Notes under the pieces: model-generated | The model's database searches: none | What the model was told of the DNA's origin: nothing | The model's input: the letters and a program-made list of their open reading frames with translations, nothing else | Origin: Flavobacteriaceae bacterium | GTDB taxonomy: Bacteria > Bacteroidota > Bacteroidia > Flavobacteriales > Flavobacteriaceae | Direction: 5' to 3' | DNA: 64,000 nucleotides | NCBI GenBank assembly: GCA_013214065.1 | Contig: JABSPK010000005.1 | Location: 264,745-328,744 of the forward strand | Shown here: piece after piece, positions 1 through 9,193 of the stretch | Numbering within the stretch: the first letter of the stretch is position 1 | How the letters are laid out: each line of letters starts with the position of its first letter | Translations under genes and position numbers: made by a program

Positions 1-521
1 TTAACGACGATACGGAAGTCGGTGATATCAAACGGTTTGATTTGACGAATGGCTATGCGGTGGTCCAATTGACCAAAAAGCATCAGGAGGGCTTGATGTC
101 GACCGAAGATGCTTCGGCGACCGCACTTCCTGAAATCAGAAAAGAGAAAAAGGCCGAACAGATCATTGCCGCCAATCAAGGCAAGTCGTTACAAGACATG
201 GCCAATGATAATAACGTGACCGTTTCGAATGCCACGGCGGTGACCCGAAACTCCCCCACCTTGCCGGGAGCGGGTAGGGAGCCCTTCGTAGTAGGTAGTG
301 CCTTCGGAATAGCAGAAGGACAGACTTCCGAATTGTTGAAAGGCGATTCAGGCGTGTTCTTGGTACAAGTCAACAAAAAGACCGACGCGGTTGATTTGCC
401 TAACTTCAGTACCTATAGCACCAACCTGACCACTTCAAACCGCAACCAGGTCAATGGATCGGTTTACAATGCCTTGAAAGAAGGGGCTGAAATCGAAGAT
501 AATAGGGCGACCTTTTACTAA
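1..521 (+). CDS. Peptidyl-prolyl cis-trans isomerase (PpiD/SurA-like), C-terminal part
   Basis: The reading frame is already open at base 3 and has no start codon in the window, so the gene begins upstream; about 172 codons are visible. The visible part reads as the C-terminal end of a periplasmic SurA/PpiD-type foldase: lysine/glutamate-rich helical stretches around EIRKEKKAEQI, then a segment ending GVFLVQVNKKTDAV, typical of the parvulin-flanking chaperone region. Such proteins help outer-membrane and secreted proteins fold. The stop (519-521) overlaps the stop of the convergent GHMP kinase gene by a few bases. The family call is fairly firm, but the exact subfamily cannot be judged without the N-terminus. 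Confidence 0.75.
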   Translation, partial: NDDTEVGDIKRFDLTNGYAVVQLTKKHQEGLMSTEDASATALPEIRKEKKAEQIIAANQGKSLQDMANDNNVTVSNATAVTRNSPTLPGAGREPFVVGSAFGIAEGQTSELLKGDSGVFLVQVNKKTDAVDLPNFSTYSTNLTTSNRNQVNGSVYNALKEGAEIEDNRATFY

Positions 522-1429
522 AGAATCATTTCCGAATAGGAAAGTACCGTATGAAAACCCTTGGCTTTGAAATAGTCAGGGGTTTTTTCATTGCCGGAAG
601 CCAAGACGAAGTCCCCACCCCATGCCCCTAGGCTTTTAATACTCCCTGTAAAATCAGCGAACAAGCGTTCTTTGATGGTGGGCACCCCCATGACCTTAGC
701 AAGCAGGGCCTCGTGGGCTTCCAAGCCTTGGTCGAACGCTTCAACCGTAGTAGCGGTGGTCAATTGGGTGGTCAGCATATTGATGTTTGAAATCAATTCG
801 TCTCGATCGAAGCTGCGCTCCCGATAGGCCTTGATGCCTTCCCTGCTATTTTGTTTTTGGTTCAGGTACACGAAAAACAGCCGGTTTTTAAAGGAAGGGT
901 CGAAAGACGCTGGCTGCACGACGTGCCCGTTGGCGGTCAGCCGATAATGCAAGGGCGTATCGTGCTGCGCACATGCGATATCGTACCCACTGCCCCCAAA
1001 GGTCATGGCCAACAACCTATAGGGGTCGAGCTTGGCCCATTGGGCCAAGTTGTTGATGAGGGTCGAAGAGGAACCCAAACCCCAATGCCGATCGAAACCC
1101 AGATGACTGTGTGCCGTCACCCCATGTGATAATGATGCTAAAAAATCGGGTTGTAATTGCCCACAGGCCCGCAATGCTCCTTGCAAACGTTGCGCGATGG
1201 TGGTATCGGAGGTCGAACGGATCCTAAGTGAAGGCGCCTCGAATGTAACTTCAAACCAGATGGTTCCTTCGGTATCATGACTATACCAATGGCATTCGCC
1301 GCTTGCCCCTTGGCCCAATTCCAAAGCCTGGCCGAATACCGTGGGTACGGCCAAGGCAGTAGCCCCATCGAGCACGGCATACTCTCCGGTCACTAGCAAT
1401 TTGCCATTACTGTAAAAGCGCGTTTGCAT
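518..1429 (-). CDS. GYDIA-type GHMP kinase
   Basis: A 303-residue small-molecule kinase of the GHMP superfamily (galactokinase, homoserine, mevalonate and phosphomevalonate kinases). The N-terminus has the usual GKLLVTGEYAVLDG start. The glycine-rich phosphate loop is GLGSSS at residues 117-122, and GYDIACA at 148-154 gives the subfamily its name. It begins directly after the HMG-CoA reductase stop with no gap, so the two are co-transcribed. That pairing suggests a mevalonate-pathway step (mevalonate or phosphomevalonate phosphorylation) for isoprenoid synthesis. The pathway assignment is inference from context: the substrate of this subfamily is not evident from sequence. Confidence 0.85.
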   Translation of the reverse strand: MQTRFYSNGKLLVTGEYAVLDGATALAVPTVFGQALELGQGASGECHWYSHDTEGTIWFEVTFEAPSLRIRSTSDTTIAQRLQGALRACGQLQPDFLASLSHGVTAHSHLGFDRHWGLGSSSTLINNLAQWAKLDPYRLLAMTFGGSGYDIACAQHDTPLHYRLTANGHVVQPASFDPSFKNRLFFVYLNQKQNSREGIKAYRERSFDRDELISNINMLTTQLTTATTVEAFDQGLEAHEALLAKVMGVPTIKERLFADFTGSIKSLGAWGGDFVLASGNEKTPDYFKAKGFHTVLSYSEMIL

Positions 1430-2746
1430 TCAATCGGCCTGTATCTGTTGGAGTGCGGCCTTAACGGCCGCATTGCTAATGGTCTTGTCTTTGAAATGGG
1501 CTACCAGTCGTTGTTTTTCCGTTTCATTGGCACCCAATTGGTTCAAGAGGTTCAATAAGTGCATTTTCATATGCCCTTTTTGGATGCCCGTCGTAATCAA
1601 TGACCGTACTGCGGCAAAGTTCTGTGCCAAGCCGGCCACGGCGCAAAACTGCATCAGTTGCTTTGCGGTCGGGTGCTGCAGAATTTCCAATGAAAGCCTG
1701 ACCAAGGGATGCAGGCTGGTGAGTCCGCCTACGGTTCCTAGAGCGAGGGGGATATCGATCCAAAACCGGAACCGATCCCCGTTGACCTCTGCATGGGTCA
1801 GGCTTGAATACCGGCCCGACCTGGCGGCATAGGCATGCACCCCGGCCTCAACGGCCCTAAAGTCGTTTCCGGTAGCCAAAATAACCGAGTCGATACCGTT
1901 CATGATGCCTTTGTTATGGGTAACGGCACGATGCGGTTCCGCCTTGGCAATGGCAATGGCTTGTATGAATTTTTGGGCAAAAGCTTCCGGGGCGATGCCT
2001 TCGTCGTTCAAGTCATTGATCGGGCATTCCACTTCCGCCCGAACCACACAATTCGGCACGTAATTGCTTAAAATGCTCATGATTACGGTCACCGTGGCTT
2101 TCGCACGCTCAAAAACGGTATGGCGAACCGCTTCCTGTTCAAAGGTGGTGGCGAACTGTTCCAAACAGGAGTTGATAAAATTGGCCCCCATGGCATCCAA
2201 GGTCTCGAAGGTACAATGCAGTTGGTAATAATGCTCCAATTCATCGGTACGATCGCGCAGTTCAATGGCGTTGACGCCGCCGCCGCGTTTTTCCATACTT
2301 GCCGTGATCCCGCCCGCAGCTTCTAGGAGCTCGGGGCGTACCTGATTGAAAAAGTCGTTCAGGTCTTGGCGATCTCCATCGAAAAGGAAATGGACTTGCC
2401 CGACCTTTTCGGTGCCCAAGACCGTAGTCTTGAAACCACCGCGCGCCAACCAAAACTTGGCGGCTTTACTGGCCGCTGCGACCACCGAACTCTCTTCAAT
2501 GGCCATGGGCATGGTATAGAGCTTCCCATTGATCATAAAATTCGGGGCTACCGCAAAAGGGAGGTAGTAGTTCGAAACGGTGTTCTCGATGAACTCGTCG
2601 TGGGTCTTCTGAAGTTGTGGGTCGGTATTCCAATACTGTTCGAGGGTGGCTTTGGCTTGCTCCCCATCGGAAACACAGTTCTTGGCGATCCATTCTATTT
2701 TTTCCGTTTTGGAAAGTCTTGAAAATCCTTCAACCGGTCGGTGCAT
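1430..2746 (-). CDS. Hydroxymethylglutaryl-CoA reductase, class II
   Basis: Interconverts HMG-CoA and mevalonate with NAD(P)H. Visible hallmarks are the AIEESS segment with the catalytic glutamate (about residue 84), DAMGANF, the HNKG catalytic-lysine motif followed by ATGND, and the late KGHMKMH catalytic histidine. About 438 residues, the usual size of the bacterial class II enzyme. I chose the ATG at 2746 over an in-frame start 69 bases upstream because homologues begin near here (MHRPVEGFSRL) and a -7 box at 2765-2772 would place the transcription start between the two. It forms an operon with the downstream GHMP kinase. In Flavobacteriaceae this supports biosynthetic mevalonate formation, although the class is often labelled 'degradative'. 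Confidence 0.93.
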   Translation of the reverse strand: MHRPVEGFSRLSKTEKIEWIAKNCVSDGEQAKATLEQYWNTDPQLQKTHDEFIENTVSNYYLPFAVAPNFMINGKLYTMPMAIEESSVVAAASKAAKFWLARGGFKTTVLGTEKVGQVHFLFDGDRQDLNDFFNQVRPELLEAAGGITASMEKRGGGVNAIELRDRTDELEHYYQLHCTFETLDAMGANFINSCLEQFATTFEQEAVRHTVFERAKATVTVIMSILSNYVPNCVVRAEVECPINDLNDEGIAPEAFAQKFIQAIAIAKAEPHRAVTHNKGIMNGIDSVILATGNDFRAVEAGVHAYAARSGRYSSLTHAEVNGDRFRFWIDIPLALGTVGGLTSLHPLVRLSLEILQHPTAKQLMQFCAVAGLAQNFAAVRSLITTGIQKGHMKMHLLNLLNQLGANETEKQRLVAHFKDKTISNAAVKAALQQIQAD

Positions 2747-2764
2747 GTTTTTTAGTTGGATTTT

Positions 2765-2772
2765 CAAAGATA
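2765..2772 (-). promoter_or_regulatory. -7 box of HMG-CoA reductase operon
   Basis: Read on the minus strand the octamer is TATCTTTG, a perfect match to the Bacteroidota -7 consensus TAnnTTTG. Transcription would begin near 2758, about 12 bases before the chosen ATG. No clean -33 TTG is seen at the expected spacing. Confidence 0.55.
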
Positions 2773-2880
2773 GCGAATCGGCTTTTTGGCAGAATTCTTG
2801 TTGCACAATTCTCAATACAAAGTTTATATTTTAGGCAAATTATTAGTAAACTTGAAAGTTTTTAATCAATTTTTCCCTTA

Positions 2881-5040
2881 ATGCGCAAACCCGTTCTTTT
2901 CGTACTGCTCGCGATCGGTTGCATCACCTTGCTTCCGGCCCAAAAAAAACAAATCACCCTTGAGGATATATGGCGGGGAGCCTTTCGAACCCAGCGCTTG
3001 GATGTACTTCGCTCCATGAACGATGGGCAGCATTATACGGTGCTCAACTACGAGGGTAGTCCGCGAACAAGTCGTATCGATAAATACGATTTCAAGACTT
3101 TGGAAAAGGTGGGCACCTTGGTAGAGGCCAACGGGGATATCCCGAACTTTTCATCCTACGAATTCAGTGCCGATGAGTCGAAAGTGATTTTGGCGACCGA
3201 AGTGGAGGCCGTTTTCCGTCGCTCTCGCCTCGGGATATATTATGTATATGATTTCGCGACCAAAGCGTTGACGAAGATCGCCGAAACAAAGATCCAAGAA
3301 CCTGAATTATCACCAGACGGGTCCAAGGTGGCCTATGCTTTTGAAAACAACCTGTATGTTCGGAACCTGGCCGATGGCCAAGTGACCCAACTCACCCAAG
3401 ACGGGGTGTACGGGAGTATCATCAACGGCATCACCGATTGGGTCTACGAAGAAGAATTCGCCTTTGTCCAGGCCTATGGGTGGAACAGTAACGGCAGTCG
3501 GATCGCCTTCCTCCGTTTCGATGAAAGTGAAGTGCCCCACTTTTCAATGGATGTCTATGGCACCGACCTCTATCCCTATCCGTATGAGTTCAAATATCCG
3601 AAAGCAGGTGAGGCCAATGCCAAAGTAAGCTTGCACTTATATGATCTAGCCAGTGGCGAAACCGCTGCGGTGGCTTTGGAGGATGCGTATTACATCCCCA
3701 GGATCCAATGGATGAACCACCCGGATCATCTCAGTGTCCAAGTGATCAACAGGCACCAAAACCACCTGTCACTTCTTAAGGTAGATGCGGCCCAGAACCA
3801 AGTAACGACCCTATTGGAGGAAAAAGACGCGGCCTATGTCGACATCCATGATAATCTGACGTTTTTAGCCGATGATAGCTTTATTTGGAGCAGTGAAAAA
3901 GACGGTTTCAACCACATTTACCTGCATAAGACCGACGGCCAGTTGAAGACCCAATTGACCAAGGGGGAGTGGGAGGTAACCAACTATTATGGTTACGATG
4001 CCAAACGCAAAAAAGTGTATTACCAATCGGCCGAGAACGGTTCTATCAATCGGGATGTGTACAGTGTTTCGGTATCGGGTAAAAACAAAAAGCGCTTGAG
4101 TACCAAGGAAGGAACGAACTCGGCGGCCTTTAATGCCGATTATACTTATTTTATCAATACCTACAATAATGCGACCACACCTGTTGAGTATACGATGCAT
4201 CTAGCCTCGAACGGCAAGAAGTTGAAAGACATCAAAGACAACGGTAGCCTGCTCGAAAAATTGGAAGGGTATGAAATCAGCCCCAAGGAATTTTCGACCA
4301 TCGATATCAATGGGAATGCATTGAATATGTGGATGATCAAACCCGCTGATTTCGATCCGTCAAAAACCTACCCGCTTTTAATGTTCCAATACAGCGGCCC
4401 AGGCTCTCAACAGGTGGCGAACCGATGGATGTCGAGCAATGACTATTGGCATCAAATGTTGGCCTCTGAAGGGTATATCGTTGCCTGTGTCGATGGCCGG
4501 GGTACCGGGTTGAAAGGACGCGACTTCAAGAAAGTGACCTATTTGAATTTGGTCAAGTACGAGACTGAAGATCAGATCGCGGTAGCGAAAAAACTCAGCG
4601 AACTGCCTTATATCGATGAAGACCGCACCGGTATCTGGGGGTGGAGTTTCGGCGGGCATATGAGTACCAATTGCCTATTGAAAGGAAACGACGTTTTCGA
4701 AATGGCCATTGCGGTTGCCCCGGTGACCAGCTGGCGCTTTTATGATACGATCTATACGGAGCGCTTTATGCGCACCCCACAAGAAAACCCGGAGGGTTAT
4801 GATAACGAATCACCCTTCAACTACCCCGAATTACTAAAGGGGAAATACCTGCTGGTCCACGGATCGGGCGATGACAACGTGCACGTTCAAAATTCGATGC
4901 GCATGATCGAAGCCTTGATCCAAGCGAACAAACCGTTCGATTGGGCCATCTATCCTGACAAAAACCACGGCATCTATGGCGGCAATACCCGCCTCCATCT
5001 CTTTACGAAGATGACCGAATTTATCAGACAAAACCTGTAA
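2881..5040 (+). CDS. Dipeptidyl peptidase IV (S9B family)
   Basis: A 719-residue secreted or periplasmic serine exopeptidase that removes X-Pro/X-Ala dipeptides from peptide N-termini. A signal peptide covers about residues 1-20 (ending LLPAQ). The N-terminal beta-propeller carries the DPP-IV double-glutamate motif DWVYEEEF (Glu190-192), which anchors the substrate amino terminus. The C-terminal alpha/beta-hydrolase domain shows GWSFGG with nucleophile Ser589, acid Asp664 in GSGDDNVH, and His696 in DKNHG. The peptide transporter 15 bases downstream fits a peptide-scavenging operon in which DPP-IV makes the dipeptides that the transporter imports. Length is typical and the start is unambiguous. 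Confidence 0.95.
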   Translation: MRKPVLFVLLAIGCITLLPAQKKQITLEDIWRGAFRTQRLDVLRSMNDGQHYTVLNYEGSPRTSRIDKYDFKTLEKVGTLVEANGDIPNFSSYEFSADESKVILATEVEAVFRRSRLGIYYVYDFATKALTKIAETKIQEPELSPDGSKVAYAFENNLYVRNLADGQVTQLTQDGVYGSIINGITDWVYEEEFAFVQAYGWNSNGSRIAFLRFDESEVPHFSMDVYGTDLYPYPYEFKYPKAGEANAKVSLHLYDLASGETAAVALEDAYYIPRIQWMNHPDHLSVQVINRHQNHLSLLKVDAAQNQVTTLLEEKDAAYVDIHDNLTFLADDSFIWSSEKDGFNHIYLHKTDGQLKTQLTKGEWEVTNYYGYDAKRKKVYYQSAENGSINRDVYSVSVSGKNKKRLSTKEGTNSAAFNADYTYFINTYNNATTPVEYTMHLASNGKKLKDIKDNGSLLEKLEGYEISPKEFSTIDINGNALNMWMIKPADFDPSKTYPLLMFQYSGPGSQQVANRWMSSNDYWHQMLASEGYIVACVDGRGTGLKGRDFKKVTYLNLVKYETEDQIAVAKKLSELPYIDEDRTGIWGWSFGGHMSTNCLLKGNDVFEMAIAVAPVTSWRFYDTIYTERFMRTPQENPEGYDNESPFNYPELLKGKYLLVHGSGDDNVHVQNSMRMIEALIQANKPFDWAIYPDKNHGIYGGNTRLHLFTKMTEFIRQNL

Positions 5041-5055
5041 CCAAACTAACTCAAT

Positions 5056-6588
5056 ATGTCGGAAGTTGTTAAACCAGCCCACGAGAAGCAGATTTTAGGC
5101 CACCCGCAGGGGTTGTTCTATCTGTTCTTTGCCGAATTATGGGAACGCTTTAGTTTCTACGGAATGCGTGCGCTGTTGACCTTGTATATGGTCAACGTAA
5201 TTTTTGAAGCCTTGTCTACCAGGGATTATGCCGCAGCGGCGGTATATGCTTCCTACGGGTCGCTCGTGTATGCCTCTACCGTTATCGGTGGTCGTATTTC
5301 GGATACCATCTTAGGTATGCGCCAATCGATTTTCCTGGGTGGTATTTTGATGGCTTTGGGCCACTTTGTACTGGCCATCGAAAACAACATGGCCTTCTTT
5401 TTGGCCTTGGCTTTTATCATCGTAGGAAACGGTTTCTTCAAGCCCAACATCTCGACCTTTGTAGGCACCTTGTATAAAGATGGGGACACTAGGAAAGACT
5501 CCGGATTTACCATCTTTTACATGGGGATCAACATCGGCGGGTTTATCTCCCCACTACTTTGCGGATGGTTGGGTGAAACCTACGGGTGGCACTATGGCTT
5601 CGGTCTGGCCGGAATCGGAATGTTGACCGGCTTGTTGTTTTTCTGGAGCGGAATCAAAAAGAACGTCTTCGGCGAAGGGGGTAAACCCCCGAGTGTCGAA
5701 GTTTATGAACGCAAAGTGATGGGCTTGCCCCAGCACCAATTGGTTCGGATATTGGCCTTTATATCGGCCCCTTTGATCGCCTTCCTGTTGTATTCGTACA
5801 AGTCATTGGGAGAAAAAGGGACCTTCTTTGGGGATATCAATATCGTCAACCTCTTGTTCTATTTTGTCGGAATCGCCGTTTTGGCCTATATGGCCTATAT
5901 CATGTTCAAATCGACCGTAGATGAGCGGAAAAAGCTCTTTATGGCGCTTTTGATCACCTTTTTCATGACCATCTTCTGGGGCTTCCATGAATTGCATGGT
6001 AGCGTGATCACCTTGTTCGCGGCGCGCAATGTCAACCTTTCGTTGATCAACGCCAGTCAGACCAATGCCCTAAACTCCATGTTCATCGTGATTTTGTCGA
6101 TACCGATATCCTTGATGTGGACCTATTTGGCGAAAAAGAAATTGAATCCGAGAACCCCTTATAAATTTGGACTGGGATTATTGTTGGCCGGTCTGAGTTT
6201 TTACATCGTCTCCTTGAGCGGTAACAGTGCCGACGAGAACGGTATGGTACCTTTTTCGTATTTATTGGCCTTGTATTTCATCATCTCCGTAGGGGAGTTG
6301 TTTATGTCTCCGGTAGGTCTGTCGAAAATCACGGACCTTTCCCCGAAACGTATTGTAGCCTTTATGATGGGGGTATGGTTCCTGTCTTCGGCCTATGCCT
6401 TTCAGATCGTTGGCTTTATTTCGAAACAGCTGGCTGTTGAAAGTACCGATAGCAATGTTGGAGGGCTTCAGACCTTGAATATCTATTTGGACGGATTTCG
6501 ATTGATCGCGATTTATGCCCTGGTCGCAGGGGCAGTGGTGATCGTCTTCGGACCTTTGATGAAACGATTGATGGGCAACGTGCATTGA
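5056..6588 (+). CDS. POT/PTR-family proton-coupled peptide transporter
   Basis: A 510-residue inner-membrane transporter that imports di- and tripeptides with protons. The N-terminus has the family motif ELWERFSFYGMRALL (ExxERFxYYG type), followed by about 12-14 hydrophobic segments. The second PTR signature region around FIVVGNGFFKPNISTFVG (residues about 118-135) is present. It follows dipeptidyl peptidase IV by 15 bases, strongly suggesting co-transcription and a shared role in peptide utilisation. It is convergent with comEC, with only about 9 bases between the stops and no obvious terminator. Confidence 0.95.
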   Translation: MSEVVKPAHEKQILGHPQGLFYLFFAELWERFSFYGMRALLTLYMVNVIFEALSTRDYAAAAVYASYGSLVYASTVIGGRISDTILGMRQSIFLGGILMALGHFVLAIENNMAFFLALAFIIVGNGFFKPNISTFVGTLYKDGDTRKDSGFTIFYMGINIGGFISPLLCGWLGETYGWHYGFGLAGIGMLTGLLFFWSGIKKNVFGEGGKPPSVEVYERKVMGLPQHQLVRILAFISAPLIAFLLYSYKSLGEKGTFFGDINIVNLLFYFVGIAVLAYMAYIMFKSTVDERKKLFMALLITFFMTIFWGFHELHGSVITLFAARNVNLSLINASQTNALNSMFIVILSIPISLMWTYLAKKKLNPRTPYKFGLGLLLAGLSFYIVSLSGNSADENGMVPFSYLLALYFIISVGELFMSPVGLSKITDLSPKRIVAFMMGVWFLSSAYAFQIVGFISKQLAVESTDSNVGGLQTLNIYLDGFRLIAIYALVAGAVVIVFGPLMKRLMGNVH

Positions 6589-6597
6589 CCTTGTCTC

Positions 6598-8613
6598 TCA
6601 TTCAAAATAAAAGGCTCCCTTTTCACCCGTATAGTGGAAAGGGATTCTTTTTTGCTTGCAACTCCGTTTCCAGCGTTCGACATCTTGGAAATAGTTGCTG
6701 CCATCGGCAATGACCTGTTTCGGTCTGACGGAATCCAACAAACGTTCGAAGTTGATTTTTGGCGACTGGGTGATGACCAGATAATCGAATCCTTGCTCTT
6801 GGGGGTATACCGCCGAATCGTCCATGACAAAGAGCAAGCGATTTCCGATGCGATAGTGGTTTTTCAAGGGGATTGAGTCTATAGATCGGATTCCAGCCCC
6901 AATGGAATAATCCGACAAGATCCTTTGGAACTCCGCTTTTTCGGAATGGAAGACCGTGAGATGGGTGGCGGTCTGCGCCAGTAAAACACTATGTCTTGAA
7001 CGGTGTGCCAACACCAATACTTCCTGATGCCGCTGCCGTAGGTTTTTGAAGATACCCCAAGATTGAAAAACGATGACGGTACATCCCAAATACCAAACCC
7101 TCCGCGATTTCGGCTTGGCCAAAAACAGGACCAGTGCGATGATCATGGCATAACTAAGGATGACTTGCATGCCGTCGAACGATATCCCCTTATAAAGAAA
7201 GGCTTCTTGCCCCGCTACCCAATTGACCACGGTATTCATGTACCGGATCAAATACTGATAGCCCCCAATTAGAAATTCCGGCAGCCATTCGCAAAAGGCC
7301 AGAACGATGATGCCCAATCCCCCTAGGAGTACCACCCCTAATAAGGGCACTATCAAGAGGTTGGAGACAAAGAAAAGGGCCGGAAACTGATGGAAGTAGA
7401 ACAGACTGATGGGCAGGACACCAAGTTGGGCCGCGATACCCACGGTAAACAGCTGCCATGCTTTGCGGATGAGGTATCCCTTCGGACGCCAAAACGCCAA
7501 TAGTTTGGGATAGATCCAAACGATGGCCAAGACGGCTAAATAGCTCATTTGAAAACCAAGGTCGAAAAGAAAGTTAGGTGCCGCCAAGAGGATAAAGAAG
7601 ATGGACCAAGCTAGTACATTGTAGGTATTACTTGGGCGATTCACGGAACGGGCATAAGCGAGGAATGAAAACATGCTGACCGCCCGAACTACCGAGGCCG
7701 AAAGACCCGCTAAAAAAGCAAAGGACCATAACATGAGGATGAGTAAGACGGGTTTCAAAATATGACCGTATCGAATGCGTTCCAGTGGTTTGAGAACCAT
7801 TTCCAAAAGCAATAAAAGAATACCTACATGCAAGCCCGAGACGGCAAGGATATGCACGGCGCCAGCATTTTTATAATCCGAGTATACCGCCTCTGAAATG
7901 GAATTCTGCTGTCCTAAAAGCAAAGCTTGAATCACCCCGAGTTCCGCCACACCGAAGGCATGCATTTCCAGCTTGGCTATAATCCTATCGCGGAATCCTT
8001 CTGCGATGCCCCGCAGGGTTCTTGAAGTTTGCGGTAGTACCTTGATGATCTCAGGTTCGACGTTAAGTTGGTGCTGTATACCTTTTACTTCCAAGTAGGT
8101 TTTATAATTGAATTGGTACGGATTTCGCGGAGGTGGGATGTCGCGGATACGTCCCACTACGATGAGCTCATCGTCAATGGCAAGTGTTGGTCGCACGGAA
8201 TCGACGGAAATGTAAAGCAGTACCTTTCCTTGGGTTGTCGAAGGACCCATACGTTGTACATGGGCAACATAACGGTCTGCAAAAGGCAGGGGTTTTAACC
8301 GCTCGCTGATCTTAAGTTGTAAGGGCCGTTCGGACCTCCAATCAGGAACCTGGGAGTAATGGTCGTTGAAGTTAGCCCCGATCGTGAATGAGAAGGCCAA
8401 TACCCCCATTGCGATGACCGTACACAAGGTCACCCATTGAAATACCGGCGTATCACGCCGTTGATTTCGGATTTGGAGTAGGCCGAGGATCATGAGGCCC
8501 AAGCCTACGATGCACCCCGGTAGGACCGGGTCGGTATGAAACCATCGCCCGATGAGAATACCGATGACCAAAAAACAGGCCATGCGCACCGAAACGAAAT
8601 CGATGTGACGCAT
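6598..8613 (-). CDS. ComEC/Rec2-type DNA-uptake channel protein
   Basis: A roughly 671-residue polytopic membrane protein of the ComEC family, which carries single-stranded DNA across the inner membrane in natural transformation. It has an N-terminal hydrophobic pair, a soluble OB-like domain (DUF4131-type), then the Competence core with the characteristic AGAVHILAVSGLHVGIL segment. The C-terminal about 120 residues sit where many ComEC proteins carry a metallo-beta-lactamase domain, but no HxHxDH motif is seen, so that domain is degenerate or absent. The ATG at 8613 is chosen over one 33 bases upstream because it starts 1 base after the NlpC/P60 gene stop. Last gene of the surE-lpxB operon. 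Confidence 0.88.
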   Translation of the reverse strand: MRHIDFVSVRMACFLVIGILIGRWFHTDPVLPGCIVGLGLMILGLLQIRNQRRDTPVFQWVTLCTVIAMGVLAFSFTIGANFNDHYSQVPDWRSERPLQLKISERLKPLPFADRYVAHVQRMGPSTTQGKVLLYISVDSVRPTLAIDDELIVVGRIRDIPPPRNPYQFNYKTYLEVKGIQHQLNVEPEIIKVLPQTSRTLRGIAEGFRDRIIAKLEMHAFGVAELGVIQALLLGQQNSISEAVYSDYKNAGAVHILAVSGLHVGILLLLLEMVLKPLERIRYGHILKPVLLILMLWSFAFLAGLSASVVRAVSMFSFLAYARSVNRPSNTYNVLAWSIFFILLAAPNFLFDLGFQMSYLAVLAIVWIYPKLLAFWRPKGYLIRKAWQLFTVGIAAQLGVLPISLFYFHQFPALFFVSNLLIVPLLGVVLLGGLGIIVLAFCEWLPEFLIGGYQYLIRYMNTVVNWVAGQEAFLYKGISFDGMQVILSYAMIIALVLFLAKPKSRRVWYLGCTVIVFQSWGIFKNLRQRHQEVLVLAHRSRHSVLLAQTATHLTVFHSEKAEFQRILSDYSIGAGIRSIDSIPLKNHYRIGNRLLFVMDDSAVYPQEQGFDYLVITQSPKINFERLLDSVRPKQVIADGSNYFQDVERWKRSCKQKRIPFHYTGEKGAFYFE

Positions 8614-8614
8614 T

Positions 8615-9166
8615 TTAGAGGATGCGGGTCGCTTTGACGAAGGCATGGTTCCAGAAGCCTTCCCGCAATGAAGAAACGATTACCCCTCGCGAACTGGTCG
8701 CATGGATGAACCTCACCTCGCCGCCTTTGACGTCGACCACCAAACCGACGTGATTGATGCGTTTGCTGCTTTTCTTGGTCCTAAAAAAGACCAAATCCCC
8801 CTTGCGTACCTGCCTTAGTTTGACCCGTCGCCCTTCGTTGGCCATTTGGTAGGATACCCTTGGAAATTGGATCGCATTTTCTTTAAGGGCCACGAAAACC
8901 AAGCCTGAACAATCCATCCCCTTTCGGGTAGCCCCTCCGAATTGGTATTTCACTCCTGAAAAGGTCATGGCCGAGGCGATGACTGCATCAACGGTACTGT
9001 TTTTTGGGGCTTCCGGGGCTGGGGGCGGGGTCGTCACCGAAGGTGAACCTCCTGAAGAACGCACGATGACGGTGGGCCTGTTGGTCGAGCGGGTAATGGG
9101 TTTTTTCTTCGTGCCACAACTGCCTAGTAGCAGCAACAAAATAACGATAAGCGGTCTTTTCAACAT
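8615..9166 (-). CDS. NlpC/P60 peptidoglycan hydrolase lipoprotein
   Basis: A 183-residue lipoprotein: the signal peptide ends in the lipobox LLGSC with lipidated Cys17, followed by a proline/serine-rich linker to about residue 55. The NlpC/P60 domain has nucleophile Cys86 in MDCSGLV, His139 in INHVGLV and His155 in FIHA, the expected Cys-His-His triad for gamma-D-Glu-diamino acid endopeptidases that trim peptidoglycan stems. It sits 27 bases after lpxB and directly before comEC, so it belongs to the envelope/DNA-uptake operon. Size is normal for small Spr-like hydrolases. Confidence 0.92.
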   Translation of the reverse strand: MLKRPLIVILLLLLGSCGTKKKPITRSTNRPTVIVRSSGGSPSVTTPPPAPEAPKNSTVDAVIASAMTFSGVKYQFGGATRKGMDCSGLVFVALKENAIQFPRVSYQMANEGRRVKLRQVRKGDLVFFRTKKSSKRINHVGLVVDVKGGEVRFIHATSSRGVIVSSLREGFWNHAFVKATRIL

Positions 9167-9193
9167 CCAAGTAGGTTTACTCGGAAACCAAAG

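Noticed and set aside
6634..6660. Possible hairpin near the end of comEC (CCCTTTTCAC with GTGGAAAGGG)
   Set aside because: Lies inside coding sequence and has no T-run on either side.
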